Shown one piece after another: positions 34,122 through 42,294 of a stretch of DNA of 64,000 bases. The notes under the pieces were generated by a model. That model ran no database searches. It was given only the letters and a program-made list of their open reading frames with translations, and was not told the DNA's origin. Origin of the DNA: Bacillota bacterium (lineage in GTDB: Bacteria; Bacillota; Clostridia; Christensenellales; Borkfalkiaceae); NCBI GenBank assembly GCA_019423125.1, contig JAHZBZ010000001.1, positions 146,406 through 210,405 on the forward strand, read 5' to 3'. The translations under genes and the position numbers were made by a program. Position 1 is the first letter of the stretch; every line of letters begins with the position of its first letter.

Positions 34122-34250
34122 ATGTTTAAATTAGATTCAAAAGAACTGAATTTAGTTTCCGAAGCAATAACTCAAGATATCCTTTTCTTGGATTTAGTAA
34201 ACAAATTCTGCTTAAGTTGCAACGATCAGTGCAAAAAAGGCATGAAGTAA
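34122..34250 (+). CDS. Candidate RiPP precursor peptide (42 residues, C-x2-C-x3-C)
   Basis: The peptide opens MFKLDSKELNLVSEAITQDI, continues LFLDLVNKF and ends CLSCNDQCKKGMK, with Cys30, Cys33 and Cys37. A leader-like acidic, helical N-terminus followed by a short Cys-bearing C-terminal core is the layout expected of a substrate for the adjoining radical SAM/SPASM enzyme. The ribosome site AGGAGG lies seven bases before the ATG and is among the strongest in the region. A terminator follows at 34280. I could not place it in a named precursor family. Confidence 0.75.
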   Translation: MFKLDSKELNLVSEAITQDILFLDLVNKFCLSCNDQCKKGMK

Positions 34251-34279
34251 ACTTAGTTGATAGTCGCTTGTTATTATAA

Positions 34280-34317
34280 AACACACCTCAAGGATTTAGA
34301 TGTCTTTGGGGTGTGTT
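34280..34317 (+). terminator. Terminator of the radical SAM/peptide operon
   Basis: AACACACCTCAAG pairs with CTTTGGGGTGTGTT (one or two wobble pairs) and is followed by GTTTATA. It lies 30 bases after the peptide stop. Confidence 0.65.
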
Positions 34318-34499
34318 GTTTATAAAGGAAAAATCATTGAACGTTTCGGCAGATACCTCAGAGCTTTAGCCGTTGTGTTTGTTGGATATACAAAAAGTTC
34401 CTTTGTGCTAAACAGGGTGAGGCTCATAACCGCACATAAGTAAGCATACAGGAGGTCATCATTGAAAAGTCAAAACAACATATGTAGCTTTATGTTTCA
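34318..34499. other. Gap with an orphan ribosome site
   Basis: AGGAGG at about 34450 precedes a TTG-started frame of only 13 codons. No convincing gene follows in that frame. This may be the 5' remnant of the broken reading frames at 34500-34941. Confidence 0.3.
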
Positions 34500-34941
34500 T
34501 TGAACTACTTAGATCTTTGTGATTGGTATTTTAGTAAAACATCGCCATGTCCTAAAGAAATGGACGGTGGATATGAGACTACAAAACAACAGGCGGAAAG
34601 GGGCAAGAAAGAATATTTTACCCCAAAGCTACTTGGTGCATGTTATGATATTTTTTATCGCTGGCCATTAAACTCAAAGGATAAAAAGCGATTAAAAACC
34701 ACGAAAGATATAGATAAAAATTATTTAGTCAAATTCTTGGGTAAATTTTTACATTATGCAAGTGCACACCTACCGAATAAAAGAAGCCTATACTGCCGCA
34801 ATAAACACCTCTTTTGAAGAAATAAAAACATACTTATTTTCAGGAGGCAATTTAGTAAAAAAATTAAAGATAGGATGCAATATTATAAAAAACTGCTTAA
34901 CGCAAGCGAGAAGTAAAACGCTTCTTTTTTATAGAAAATAA
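34500..34941 (+). pseudogene. Broken reading frames of unknown origin
   Basis: A TTG-started frame of 105 codons (34500-34817, containing GGYETTKQQAERGKKEYFTP) overlaps a second frame of 61 codons (34756-34941, containing RIKEAYTAAINTSFEEIKTY). Both read like ordinary soluble protein, but neither has a proper start and neither is recognisable. I read them as remains of one gene split by a frameshift near 34760. Function is unknown. Confidence 0.3.
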
Positions 34942-34967
34942 ATCAAAAACAATTTTGCGATATTCTA

Positions 34968-34996
34968 TTGAAATTTCTGCAATCGGATGTTATAAT
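34968..34996 (+). promoter_or_regulatory. Promoter of the small HTH gene
   Basis: TTGAAA (34968-34973) and TATAAT (34991-34996) are 17 bases apart, 30 bases before the ATG at 35026. Confidence 0.85.
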
Positions 34997-35025
34997 TATG
35001 TTATAAAAATTCAGAGGTGGGTTTT

Positions 35026-35211
35026 ATGGAAATAGGGAAGAGGATCAAAGCGATCCGACTGAAATTGTTGATGAGTCAGACAGAATTTGCTTCGCTTTTG
35101 GGAGTGAGTTTTGCAACGGTCAACCGCTGGGAGAATGGAAAGACCGAGCCGAGCTACCGCGCCCTGCGCAAGCTGGAAGAAATCTGCAAAGAGAAGGATA
35201 TTACTTTTTAA
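35026..35211 (+). CDS. Small XRE-family HTH protein
   Basis: The 61-residue product is essentially one Cro/C1-type HTH: MEIGKRIKAIRLKLLMSQTE, then FASLLGVSFATVNRWENGKTEP and ALRKLEEICKE. The QTEFASLLGVS and VNRWENGKTEP motifs are diagnostic. ATG 35026 is preferred to the GTG at 35017 because GAGGTGGG precedes it by five bases. Its target is unknown; it is flanked by gene debris on both sides. Confidence 0.85.
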   Translation: MEIGKRIKAIRLKLLMSQTEFASLLGVSFATVNRWENGKTEPSYRALRKLEEICKEKDITF

Positions 35212-35604
35212 TAGGTAGTTACAATGCTAGATGTTTAAAACGCAGCAACAAGCAAGACTCCTCTAAGAGGCCTGATTAGATTAGTAATTTATTGTATTCG
35301 AGTTATATTTCAAAGGTAGAGTATGAACACATATGAATTAAAAGAGAACGTAAAAACGATTTTGAAAACAATTGGAACCGAAGATCTATTATGCTGCAGG
35401 AGCATCATGGAAGTGAGGTAAAAGTTAGTATATTGATATTTGTTGCTATTTCTTTATCTAGAAATAATAGGAATTCCGTAATAGTTTTTTGTATGAAATA
35501 AAAAATAAAGAGCTCAACAAAAGAATATATTTAAAATTATGTGTAAAAACAGTAAAGTAATATCAACATAAATTCAAAAATAATATTTAAATAAGAATAG
35601 GAAC
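35212..35604. other. AT-rich gap with one possible short frame
   Basis: The only frame worth noting is 35323-35421 (32 codons, MNTYELKENVKTILKTIGTE at its start), preceded by AAAGGTAGAG. It could be the 5' end of a truncated gene. Nothing else is supported. Confidence 0.3.
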
Positions 35605-35865
35605 TTGTCCAATGTTGCAATTTTAATTGATGACGCAGCATTTAATTATTCAGCAATTGTTGCACTGTCTGAAAAAAAATCCAGTCATATAAATTCGCTT
35701 ATTTTTATTGCCATATCTGATATTGACAAACATGAAAGCAAACAACATGAACTTATTAATATTGAGGGACGAGAATGGAGAATTACAGATGAATTTGATG
35801 ATAAATTACCTACAATAACAAAAGGTGTCGCGGGGGGGGGCGAGTTTATGTATATTTCTCACTAA
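35605..35865 (+). CDS. Hypothetical 86-residue frame, probably a gene fragment
   Basis: The frame starts at a TTG (product begins MSNVAILIDDAAFNYSAIVA) without a good ribosome site. It contains a plausible soluble stretch (REWRITDEFDDKLPTITKG) and ends shortly after a G9 run at 35831-35839. I recognise no family. The start of a homopolymer-broken gene is one reading; chance is another. Confidence 0.25.
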   Translation: MSNVAILIDDAAFNYSAIVALSEKKSSHINSLIFIAISDIDKHESKQHELINIEGREWRITDEFDDKLPTITKGVAGGGEFMYISH

Positions 35866-35913
35866 ACCAATAGCAGCTTAAAGCATGGAGTATATTATAA
35901 CAAACTAAAAGGC

Positions 35914-35937
35914 GCGGCGCATCGATCGATGCGCCGC
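35914..35937. terminator. Perfect palindrome upstream of the hsd locus
   Basis: GCGGCGCATCGA and TCGATGCGCCGC form a 24-base perfect palindrome flanked by AAAAGGC and TTTACAA. A near-identical palindrome lies at 45400-45423 just past hsdR. It may be a terminator or a boundary mark of the restriction cassette. Confidence 0.6.
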
Positions 35938-36036
35938 TTTACAATCAAGGCTTGTTTTTTGTCGGAGTAATGGCTTTATCATTCAGAATTCACGACAAAG
36001 AGCAAAATCCTCGAATTTGATAATGTCGTATTTGGG

Positions 36037-36065
36037 TTGAAAAACGGCAGGCGATATGTTATACT
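36037..36065 (+). promoter_or_regulatory. Promoter of the hsd operon
   Basis: TTGAAA (36037-36042) and TATACT (36060-36065) are 17 bases apart, 35 bases before the hsdM ATG. Confidence 0.75.
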
Positions 36066-36099
36066 ATACACAATAGAAAAGTTTACGTAGGAAAATATC

Positions 36100-37875
36100 A
36101 TGGCGATCAACGAATTACAAAAACAGACGAACATCAATATACAGGAAAAGGCGAATTTGATTTGGGAGATCGCCACCCATCTTGTGGGACTGCATAAGCC
36201 GCACGAATACGGCAAAGTCATTTTGCCCATGACGGTGTTAAAGCGCTTTGACGATGCGCTCGCGCCCACCAAGGCAAAGGTGTTGGAAGTCAACGAAAAA
36301 CTCAACCTCACGCATTCTGAAAGCGCCATCCGCGACGGGGCGCTCTGCCGTGCATCTGGGTATCCCTTTTACAATACGAGCAAATTCGACTTTTCCCGCC
36401 TGCTTGCCGAGCCCGAAAACATCGAAGTCAATTTTGACGACTATCTGAAAGGTTTTTCCGACAACGTAAAGGACATTTTGGAAAATTTCAAGTTTGCCGA
36501 CGAAGTAAAGACGATGGCAAAGGGGAAAGTGTTGTACGTCGTCATCCAGGAATTCAACTCCAAAAAGGCGGACATGTCTCCCGACAAGATCACGTCGGCG
36601 GACATGGGCTATATCTTTGAGGAACTCATCCGCAAGTTTTCGGAGAGTTACAACGAGGAAGCGGGGGCGCATTTCACCAGCCGCGATATCATCTATCTGA
36701 TGACCGAACTGCTCGTCTCGCCCGAAAAAGAGGAGATCGTGCAAAACGGCTGTTATAAGACGGCGTACGACATGGCGATGGGCACGAGCCAGATGCTCGG
36801 CTGTCTTGCGGAGCGCCTCAAAGAGATCAACCCGCAGGCGGAGCTGACTTCGTTCGGGCAGGAATTCAACCCCGAGACGTATGCCATCGCAAAATCGGAC
36901 ATGCTCATCAAGGGCGGGAACGTGAGCGGCATGAAATACGGCGACACCCTTTCCGACGACGCCTTTGCGGGCTATGAATTTGACTATATCATCTCCAATC
37001 CGCCTTTCGGGATCGATTGGAAGCGCGAAAAGGACGCGATCGAACGGGAAGCAAAACTCGGCTATGAGGGAAGATTCGGGCCGGGCCTTCCCAGCATTTC
37101 GGACGGTCAGATGCTGTTTATGCTCAACGGCGTGAAGAAGCTGAAAGAGGGTTCGGGCAGAATGGCGATCATTCAGAACGGCTCTTCGCTGTTCACGGGC
37201 GACGCGGGCAGCGGGCCTTCGGAGATTCGCCGCTATTTAATTTGCGAAGACCTGGTCGATGCGATCGTCCAACTTCCCACCGATCTCTTTTACAACACGG
37301 GCATCACGACGTATATCTGGCTCATTTTCAAGGGAAAAGAAGGAAAGCGCGCGGGCAAAGTGCAGCTCATCGACGCGAGCAAATGCTTTGTCAAGCGCCG
37401 CAAGAATATCGGCAACAAGCGTGTGGACTTGGACGACGCCTGCATCCGCATGATCGTGACGGCGTATAACGAATTTGAAGACAAGGCGTATGCGGAAGGC
37501 GCGCTTGCGGTAGAGAGCAAGGTATTTGCAAACGACTTTTTCGGATTTACGAAAGTGACGGTGGAAACGCCCGTCTGCGACGAGGCTGGAAAGCCGATTT
37601 TGAAAAAGGGGAAGCCCCAGCCTAACAAGGCAAAGAGCGACAGCGAAATTATCCCCCTTTGCGAAGATGTCGATGAATACTTTGCAAAGAACGTTTTGCC
37701 GTACAATCCCGTCGCGTATATGGACAGGAGTAAGGATAAAATCGGTTACGAAATCCCTTTTACCCGCCTGTTTTATAAGTTTACGCCGCCGAGAAGTTCA
37801 GACAAAGTTTTTGCCGAGTTCAAGGCGCTATCCGAAGAAGAAACCGACCTCATGAAGGAGATTTTAGGGGAATAA
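36100..37875 (+). CDS. hsdM: Type I restriction-modification methyltransferase subunit HsdM
   Basis: The 591-residue protein methylates adenine in the sequence chosen by HsdS. It has the N-terminal HsdM helical domain, with FTSRDIIYLMTELL leading into the methylase core. A variant AdoMet motif reads AYDMAMGTSQML, where many HsdM proteins read DPxCGxGGxL, and the catalytic N-P-P-F motif lies in YIISNPPFGIDW. Length is usual. It starts a six-gene plus-strand operon and ends two bases before rhuM. Its GC content is higher than that of the three central genes of the operon. Confidence 0.93.
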   Translation: MAINELQKQTNINIQEKANLIWEIATHLVGLHKPHEYGKVILPMTVLKRFDDALAPTKAKVLEVNEKLNLTHSESAIRDGALCRASGYPFYNTSKFDFSRLLAEPENIEVNFDDYLKGFSDNVKDILENFKFADEVKTMAKGKVLYVVIQEFNSKKADMSPDKITSADMGYIFEELIRKFSESYNEEAGAHFTSRDIIYLMTELLVSPEKEEIVQNGCYKTAYDMAMGTSQMLGCLAERLKEINPQAELTSFGQEFNPETYAIAKSDMLIKGGNVSGMKYGDTLSDDAFAGYEFDYIISNPPFGIDWKREKDAIEREAKLGYEGRFGPGLPSISDGQMLFMLNGVKKLKEGSGRMAIIQNGSSLFTGDAGSGPSEIRRYLICEDLVDAIVQLPTDLFYNTGITTYIWLIFKGKEGKRAGKVQLIDASKCFVKRRKNIGNKRVDLDDACIRMIVTAYNEFEDKAYAEGALAVESKVFANDFFGFTKVTVETPVCDEAGKPILKKGKPQPNKAKSDSEIIPLCEDVDEYFAKNVLPYNPVAYMDRSKDKIGYEIPFTRLFYKFTPPRSSDKVFAEFKALSEEETDLMKEILGE

Positions 37876-37877
37876 TT

Positions 37878-38906
37878 ATGAGAGAAAGTAAAAAAGCCGA
37901 AAATTTAGGCGACATCGTTATTTATCAGACAGATGACGGCGAAACGCAGATCGACGTTAAATTTGAAGATGAAACCGTATGGCTGACGCAACAGCAGATG
38001 TCAGAGTTGTTTCAGACTTCGCGTACAAATATTGTTGAGCACATCAGACACATATATGATGAGGGTGAATTGGAGGAAAATTCAACCTGTCGGAAATTCC
38101 GACAGGTTCGTAAAGAGGGCGAAAGGCAAATCGCCCGTGATATTCCGTACTACAACCTTGATATGATCATTTCCCTCGGTTATCGTATCAAATCGCGGAT
38201 AGCAACGCATTTCCGCCGCTGGGCGACGGAGCGGCTGAAAGAGTACATGATCAAAGGCTTTGCTCTCGACGATAAGCGGCTGAAAGAACTTGGCGGCGGC
38301 GATTATTGGAAGGAACTGTTAGATCGTATCCGCGACATCCGCTCTTCCGAAAAAGTAATGTATCGGCAGGTACTCGACTTGTATGCCACCAGCGTCGATT
38401 ACGACCCGAAAAGCAGTGAATCGATTGCTTTTTTTAAGATGGTACAAAACAAACTGCACTTTGCCGCACATGGACATACTGCGGCAGAGGTGATTTACGA
38501 GCGCGCGGATGCCGATGCTCCATTTATGGGGTTGACGACCTTTTCGGGTGAAATGCCCACAGCACAGGATGTAACAGTCGCAAAAAACTATCTTACGGAA
38601 AACGAATTGAAAATTTTGAACAACCTTGTTTCGGGGTACTTTGATTTTGCGGAAGTGCAGGCGATGAAACATAACCCTATGTATATGGCGGACTATGTAG
38701 AACATCTTGATCGTATTTTATCTTCAACGGGCGAAAAAGTTTTAGAAGGCGCAGGAAGCATTAGTCATGCAAAAGCAATCGAAAAGGCAAAGGCTGAATA
38801 TAAAAAGTATCAGGCAAAGACGCTTTCCCCCGTGGAAGAAGAATATTTGCGGGCAATAAAAAAATTGGAAAAGCAAGTGGAAACAAAAGCCAAAAAAGAT
38901 ACGTGA
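37878..38906 (+). CDS. rhuM: RhuM-family protein
   Basis: The 342-residue protein carries the Virulence_RhuM domain with WLTQQQMSELFQTSRTNIVE, NLDMIISLGYRI and FRRWATERLKEYMIKGFALD. RhuM proteins are often carried inside type I restriction loci and pathogenicity islands; their biochemical role is not settled. The gene begins two bases after hsdM, so it is coupled to it. The C-terminal 60 residues are Lys/Glu-rich and helical. Confidence 0.9.
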   Translation: MRESKKAENLGDIVIYQTDDGETQIDVKFEDETVWLTQQQMSELFQTSRTNIVEHIRHIYDEGELEENSTCRKFRQVRKEGERQIARDIPYYNLDMIISLGYRIKSRIATHFRRWATERLKEYMIKGFALDDKRLKELGGGDYWKELLDRIRDIRSSEKVMYRQVLDLYATSVDYDPKSSESIAFFKMVQNKLHFAAHGHTAAEVIYERADADAPFMGLTTFSGEMPTAQDVTVAKNYLTENELKILNNLVSGYFDFAEVQAMKHNPMYMADYVEHLDRILSSTGEKVLEGAGSISHAKAIEKAKAEYKKYQAKTLSPVEEEYLRAIKKLEKQVETKAKKDT

Positions 38907-38921
38907 GGAGATTTTGGGGGA

Positions 38922-39824
38922 ATGAATATGAAAATTGAGCAGGAATATAAATTGCAAAATTATTATTTGGCGTATTTTGATGTGTTAGGTTATAAAGCGT
39001 TTTTTGATGAAAAAGAATCAAATCATGAAGAATTTCTGAAAGATATATTAGGAACATTGGATTATGTTAAATCACAGGTGAATGAATTTTCTTCATTTTC
39101 TAACCGAATCGGATTGCGAGTATATTCAGATAACTTTCTTTTGTATATCAAAGAAGAAGAGCAACAAGATAAATTGTATGAGGATATCAATGCCTTAGCA
39201 GCGCTGACAAGTGTAGTTGCGCTAATTCAAGTAAAAATTTTAGAAAAATATCAAATTATATTTAGAGGGGGAATTACAAAAGGTGAGTTTTATGTGGACG
39301 ATAACATCATTTTTGGTAAAGGACTTATACAGGCTGTTGAAATTGAATCAAAACAGGCAATATATCCAAGAGTGGTGATTGATGTTGATAATTTTAGCTT
39401 AATGAATTATGATTCGTTATGGAAATATTTGATTAAAAAAGATGATGATGGTATTTATTTTGTAGATTATTTTAATATAAATATTTATCAAAATGTTTAT
39501 TTTGATCATGAAAAAACCATTGGGTTAATCCAGACATTGCGGGGAAAAATTATTCTTCTTATTAAAAAATACTGTAATTATGATAATTTGAGCGGGCAGG
39601 ATGAAATAAATCAGAGAAGCAAGTTGATAGAAAAATATCTTTGGGTATTAAATAAGTTTAACAATTTTTGCAATGATAGCGACGGTACGATTTTAATGAA
39701 TAATTTTGTGGAAGAAAAGCCGTTTCAGCAATATGCGATTGAGTATTCTTTATCATTGAATAAAAAATTGCTTAAAATGGAAGTAAAATGCAAGGAAAAA
39801 TTAAATGAAAAACAGCGGAATTGA
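38922..39824 (+). CDS. Class III nucleotide cyclase-like protein within the hsd operon
   Basis: The 300-residue protein shows a pattern matching the class III cyclase fold. The opening AYFDVLGYKAFF (Asp20) stands in for FxDIxGFT, VYSDNFLLYI (Asp70) for the second metal-binding Asp, and RGGITKGEFY (115-124) plus FGKGLIQAVEIES (131-143) and YPRVVID for the RxGIHxG...G...A segment. I infer a possible cNMP-producing enzyme, as in Pycsar defence; no search supports it yet. It lies 15 bases after rhuM and overlaps hsdS by 20 bases. Its DNA is far more AT-rich than hsdM and hsdR. Confidence 0.6.
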   Translation: MNMKIEQEYKLQNYYLAYFDVLGYKAFFDEKESNHEEFLKDILGTLDYVKSQVNEFSSFSNRIGLRVYSDNFLLYIKEEEQQDKLYEDINALAALTSVVALIQVKILEKYQIIFRGGITKGEFYVDDNIIFGKGLIQAVEIESKQAIYPRVVIDVDNFSLMNYDSLWKYLIKKDDDGIYFVDYFNINIYQNVYFDHEKTIGLIQTLRGKIILLIKKYCNYDNLSGQDEINQRSKLIEKYLWVLNKFNNFCNDSDGTILMNNFVEEKPFQQYAIEYSLSLNKKLLKMEVKCKEKLNEKQRN

Positions 39825-41085
39825 ATGGATCGGGGAAATTCCTGAGGATTGGAATTTAATAAAAATAGGTTCGGTTTTTCAATGCAGAAATGAAAAAGTG
39901 AATGATACTGACTATCCGCCGTTATCTGTGTCAAAGGGCGGAGTTGTTCCGCAAATGGAATCTGTAGCCAAAACGGATGCAAACGATAATCGAAAATTAG
40001 TCTTGAAAAATGACTTTGTTATCAATTCTCGTTCCGATAGAAAGCAGTCTTGCGGTTTGTCTGTTTTAGACGGTTCGGTGTCGTTAATAAATACAGTGAT
40101 TTATACTATTGACGAAAAGATAATTTTGCCGCGCTATACTGATTATTTATTAAAAAATTATGGCTTTGCAGAAGAGTTTTATCGTTGGGGGCATGGAATT
40201 GTCGCTGATTTATGGACAACTCGCTGGCAAGAAATGAAAAATATCGTTTTGCCCTTGTCGTCTGTTGATGAACAACAACATATCGCGGACTATTTGGATA
40301 AAAAATGTGCGGCGGTGGATCGGCTGATGGAAAATCAGCGGTTGCAGATCGAAAAGTTAAAGGAATATAAGCAATCGCTTATTACCGAAGCGGTTACCAA
40401 AGGCCTTGATAAAACTGTCTCTATAAAATACAGTGAAAATATATATTATCCTCAAATACCAAGTGGGTGGGGCATACAAAAAATTCTTTCTATTTTATCA
40501 ATGCCAATTACCGACGGTCCACATACTACGCCGCAACTCTTTGAGGATGGCATAGCGTTTGTCTCTGCAGAAGCGGTTTCATGCGGTAATGGGCATATCG
40601 ATTTTTCTCATATTCGCGGATATATCTCTGTTGAGTTTTATAACGAATGCTGTAAAAAATATGTTCCGCAATTAGATGATATTTACATGATAAAATCGGG
40701 AGCAACAACAGGTAAAGTCTGTATTGTTGATACATTGAATCCTACTTTTACCATTTGGTCTCCGCTTGCTGTTTTAAGGTCGAATAAAGAAAAATGCTAT
40801 CCTAAGTTTCTTTTTTATGGATTGCAGTCAACAAATTTTCAAAAACAAGTGGCGTTTAACTGGTCGTATGGTACACAGCAGAATCTTGGAATGAGGACAT
40901 TAGAACAACTTTTGTTGCCAATTCCGCCCATTTCCGAACAACAACAAATCGCGGAGTATCTGGACACAAAGTGTGCAGAAATTGACGAATTGATTTCCAT
41001 AAAGCAGCAAAAAATTGAAAAATTGACCGAATACAAAAAGTCTTTGATTTACGAATACGTCACAGGCAAAAAACAGGTGGGGTAA
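39805..41085 (+). CDS. hsdS: Type I restriction specificity subunit HsdS
   Basis: The 426-residue protein has the usual two target-recognition domains, each followed by a helical spacer. The spacers read HIADYLDKKCAAVDRLMENQ and QIAEYLDTKCAEIDELISIK, and both continue into K-L-x-E-Y-K-x-S-L-I. The first TRD opens with IEWIGEIPEDW and the second with IPSGWGIQK, standard entry motifs. It overlaps the upstream cyclase-like gene by 20 bases. The recognition sequence cannot be deduced. Confidence 0.93.
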   Translation: MKNSGIEWIGEIPEDWNLIKIGSVFQCRNEKVNDTDYPPLSVSKGGVVPQMESVAKTDANDNRKLVLKNDFVINSRSDRKQSCGLSVLDGSVSLINTVIYTIDEKIILPRYTDYLLKNYGFAEEFYRWGHGIVADLWTTRWQEMKNIVLPLSSVDEQQHIADYLDKKCAAVDRLMENQRLQIEKLKEYKQSLITEAVTKGLDKTVSIKYSENIYYPQIPSGWGIQKILSILSMPITDGPHTTPQLFEDGIAFVSAEAVSCGNGHIDFSHIRGYISVEFYNECCKKYVPQLDDIYMIKSGATTGKVCIVDTLNPTFTIWSPLAVLRSNKEKCYPKFLFYGLQSTNFQKQVAFNWSYGTQQNLGMRTLEQLLLPIPPISEQQQIAEYLDTKCAEIDELISIKQQKIEKLTEYKKSLIYEYVTGKKQVG

Positions 41086-41086
41086 G

Positions 41087-42289
41087 ATGAAAACCTTATT
41101 GAGCAAATGGCATCCGAATCGCAAAATCGGGAAATTCTTAAAAAATATATTGATAGGGGTAGGAATTGTTTTATTTTTAGCATTTCTTATACTTCCCTTT
41201 TGCCGTTTTTCCGATGCGGTAACGCGTATTTGCAAATGGTTTTGGCTTGGCTGCGCTTTTATCAATTTGGATAATTTTGCAGAGTATAAAACGGCGAGAG
41301 AACAAAAAATAGTTTGTCCCGTAACAGCCTTGTATATAATTTTGACTTTTGTTTATTTATATACATACTGGCATCTTTTATCGTTGCCGATTGTAATTTG
41401 CGGTAGCATTGTTGTAAGTATTATCGAATTTACGGTTTCAGTTTCCATATATAAAACAATACGTTTTACCGATAAGCAAAAATTAGTGGAATTACCTTTT
41501 AAAATGATTCATGGTGTTCAACTTGGCGGGCTGTATATTTGTTCTCTTGCTCTTTTTCTGTTGGGGATTTTTGAATCAACTCTTTTGCTTTATATCTTTG
41601 GAGGAATCGCGCTTTTACTTTTGGCTGTTTCGATTTTAATATCACTTAGCAACGGATTGTCTGCAAAGAAAAATGTTTTTAATCTGATTGCTTTTGTCGT
41701 TGATGTATTGAGCTTTTTGGCACTGGTAATTTACCTCATTTACATTATTCCCAAAGAGTTTGCAACTTTGCAGTCAATTATAACAACGATAGTTTCGGCA
41801 GCCCTCGGTGGGGCTCTTACTCTCGCGGGCGTCGCTTGGACGATAAAAACATCCGATAAAGATAGAAGAGAAGAAGAAAAGAAAAAATATAAACCATATT
41901 TTGATTATATTATAACTCTTGAATATGATTTAAGCCAAAAGAGAGATCATGATCCGGTATGTTTTTTCAATATAAATTCTGATCTTGAAGATGGCAATAA
42001 AATTTACACTTATTTTAAAAATTCAAACAATGCAATTTTGAAAATTTTCGGTTTTAAATGGAAAGGAATAATACATTATCCAAAATTTAATACTACGATT
42101 TTAGAAGGACAGAGATTTTTATTATTTGTTGTTTTACCTAAAGAATCCAATCCAGGTAAGGAGGAAACGAATTTAATTGTCAGCGATATTTTGGGTAATC
42201 AATATGAATATGCTTTAAGTTTGACAAAAGAAACTGATAAAAAAGGCACTCAATTTTATTCGGTAAGGAATGTACAGGAAATAAGGTGA
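41087..42289 (+). CDS. Polytopic membrane protein with cytosolic C-terminal domain, hsd operon
   Basis: The 400-residue product has about eight hydrophobic segments in residues 15-260, ending with a glycine-rich helix (AALGGALTLAGVAWTI). A charged linker (DKDRREEEKKKYK) and a soluble beta-rich domain of about 125 residues follow. I recognise no family. It starts one base after hsdS and runs into hsdR. Together with the cyclase-like gene it could form a signal-plus-membrane-effector pair of the Pycsar type; that rests on context and topology only. It is AT-rich like its two upstream neighbours. Confidence 0.75.
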   Translation: MKTLLSKWHPNRKIGKFLKNILIGVGIVLFLAFLILPFCRFSDAVTRICKWFWLGCAFINLDNFAEYKTAREQKIVCPVTALYIILTFVYLYTYWHLLSLPIVICGSIVVSIIEFTVSVSIYKTIRFTDKQKLVELPFKMIHGVQLGGLYICSLALFLLGIFESTLLLYIFGGIALLLLAVSILISLSNGLSAKKNVFNLIAFVVDVLSFLALVIYLIYIIPKEFATLQSIITTIVSAALGGALTLAGVAWTIKTSDKDRREEEKKKYKPYFDYIITLEYDLSQKRDHDPVCFFNINSDLEDGNKIYTYFKNSNNAILKIFGFKWKGIIHYPKFNTTILEGQRFLLFVVLPKESNPGKEETNLIVSDILGNQYEYALSLTKETDKKGTQFYSVRNVQEIR

Positions 42290-42294
42290 ACACT

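Noticed and set aside
34441..34503. A 13-codon TTG-started frame after AGGAGG as a second precursor peptide
   Set aside because: It does not resemble the 42-residue peptide, uses a poor start and ends inside the next broken frame.
36760..36800. HsdM as inactive because its AdoMet motif reads DMAMGTSQML
   Set aside because: The NPPF motif and the rest of the fold are intact and this variant appears compatible with a real HsdM subfamily; not enough to claim loss of function.
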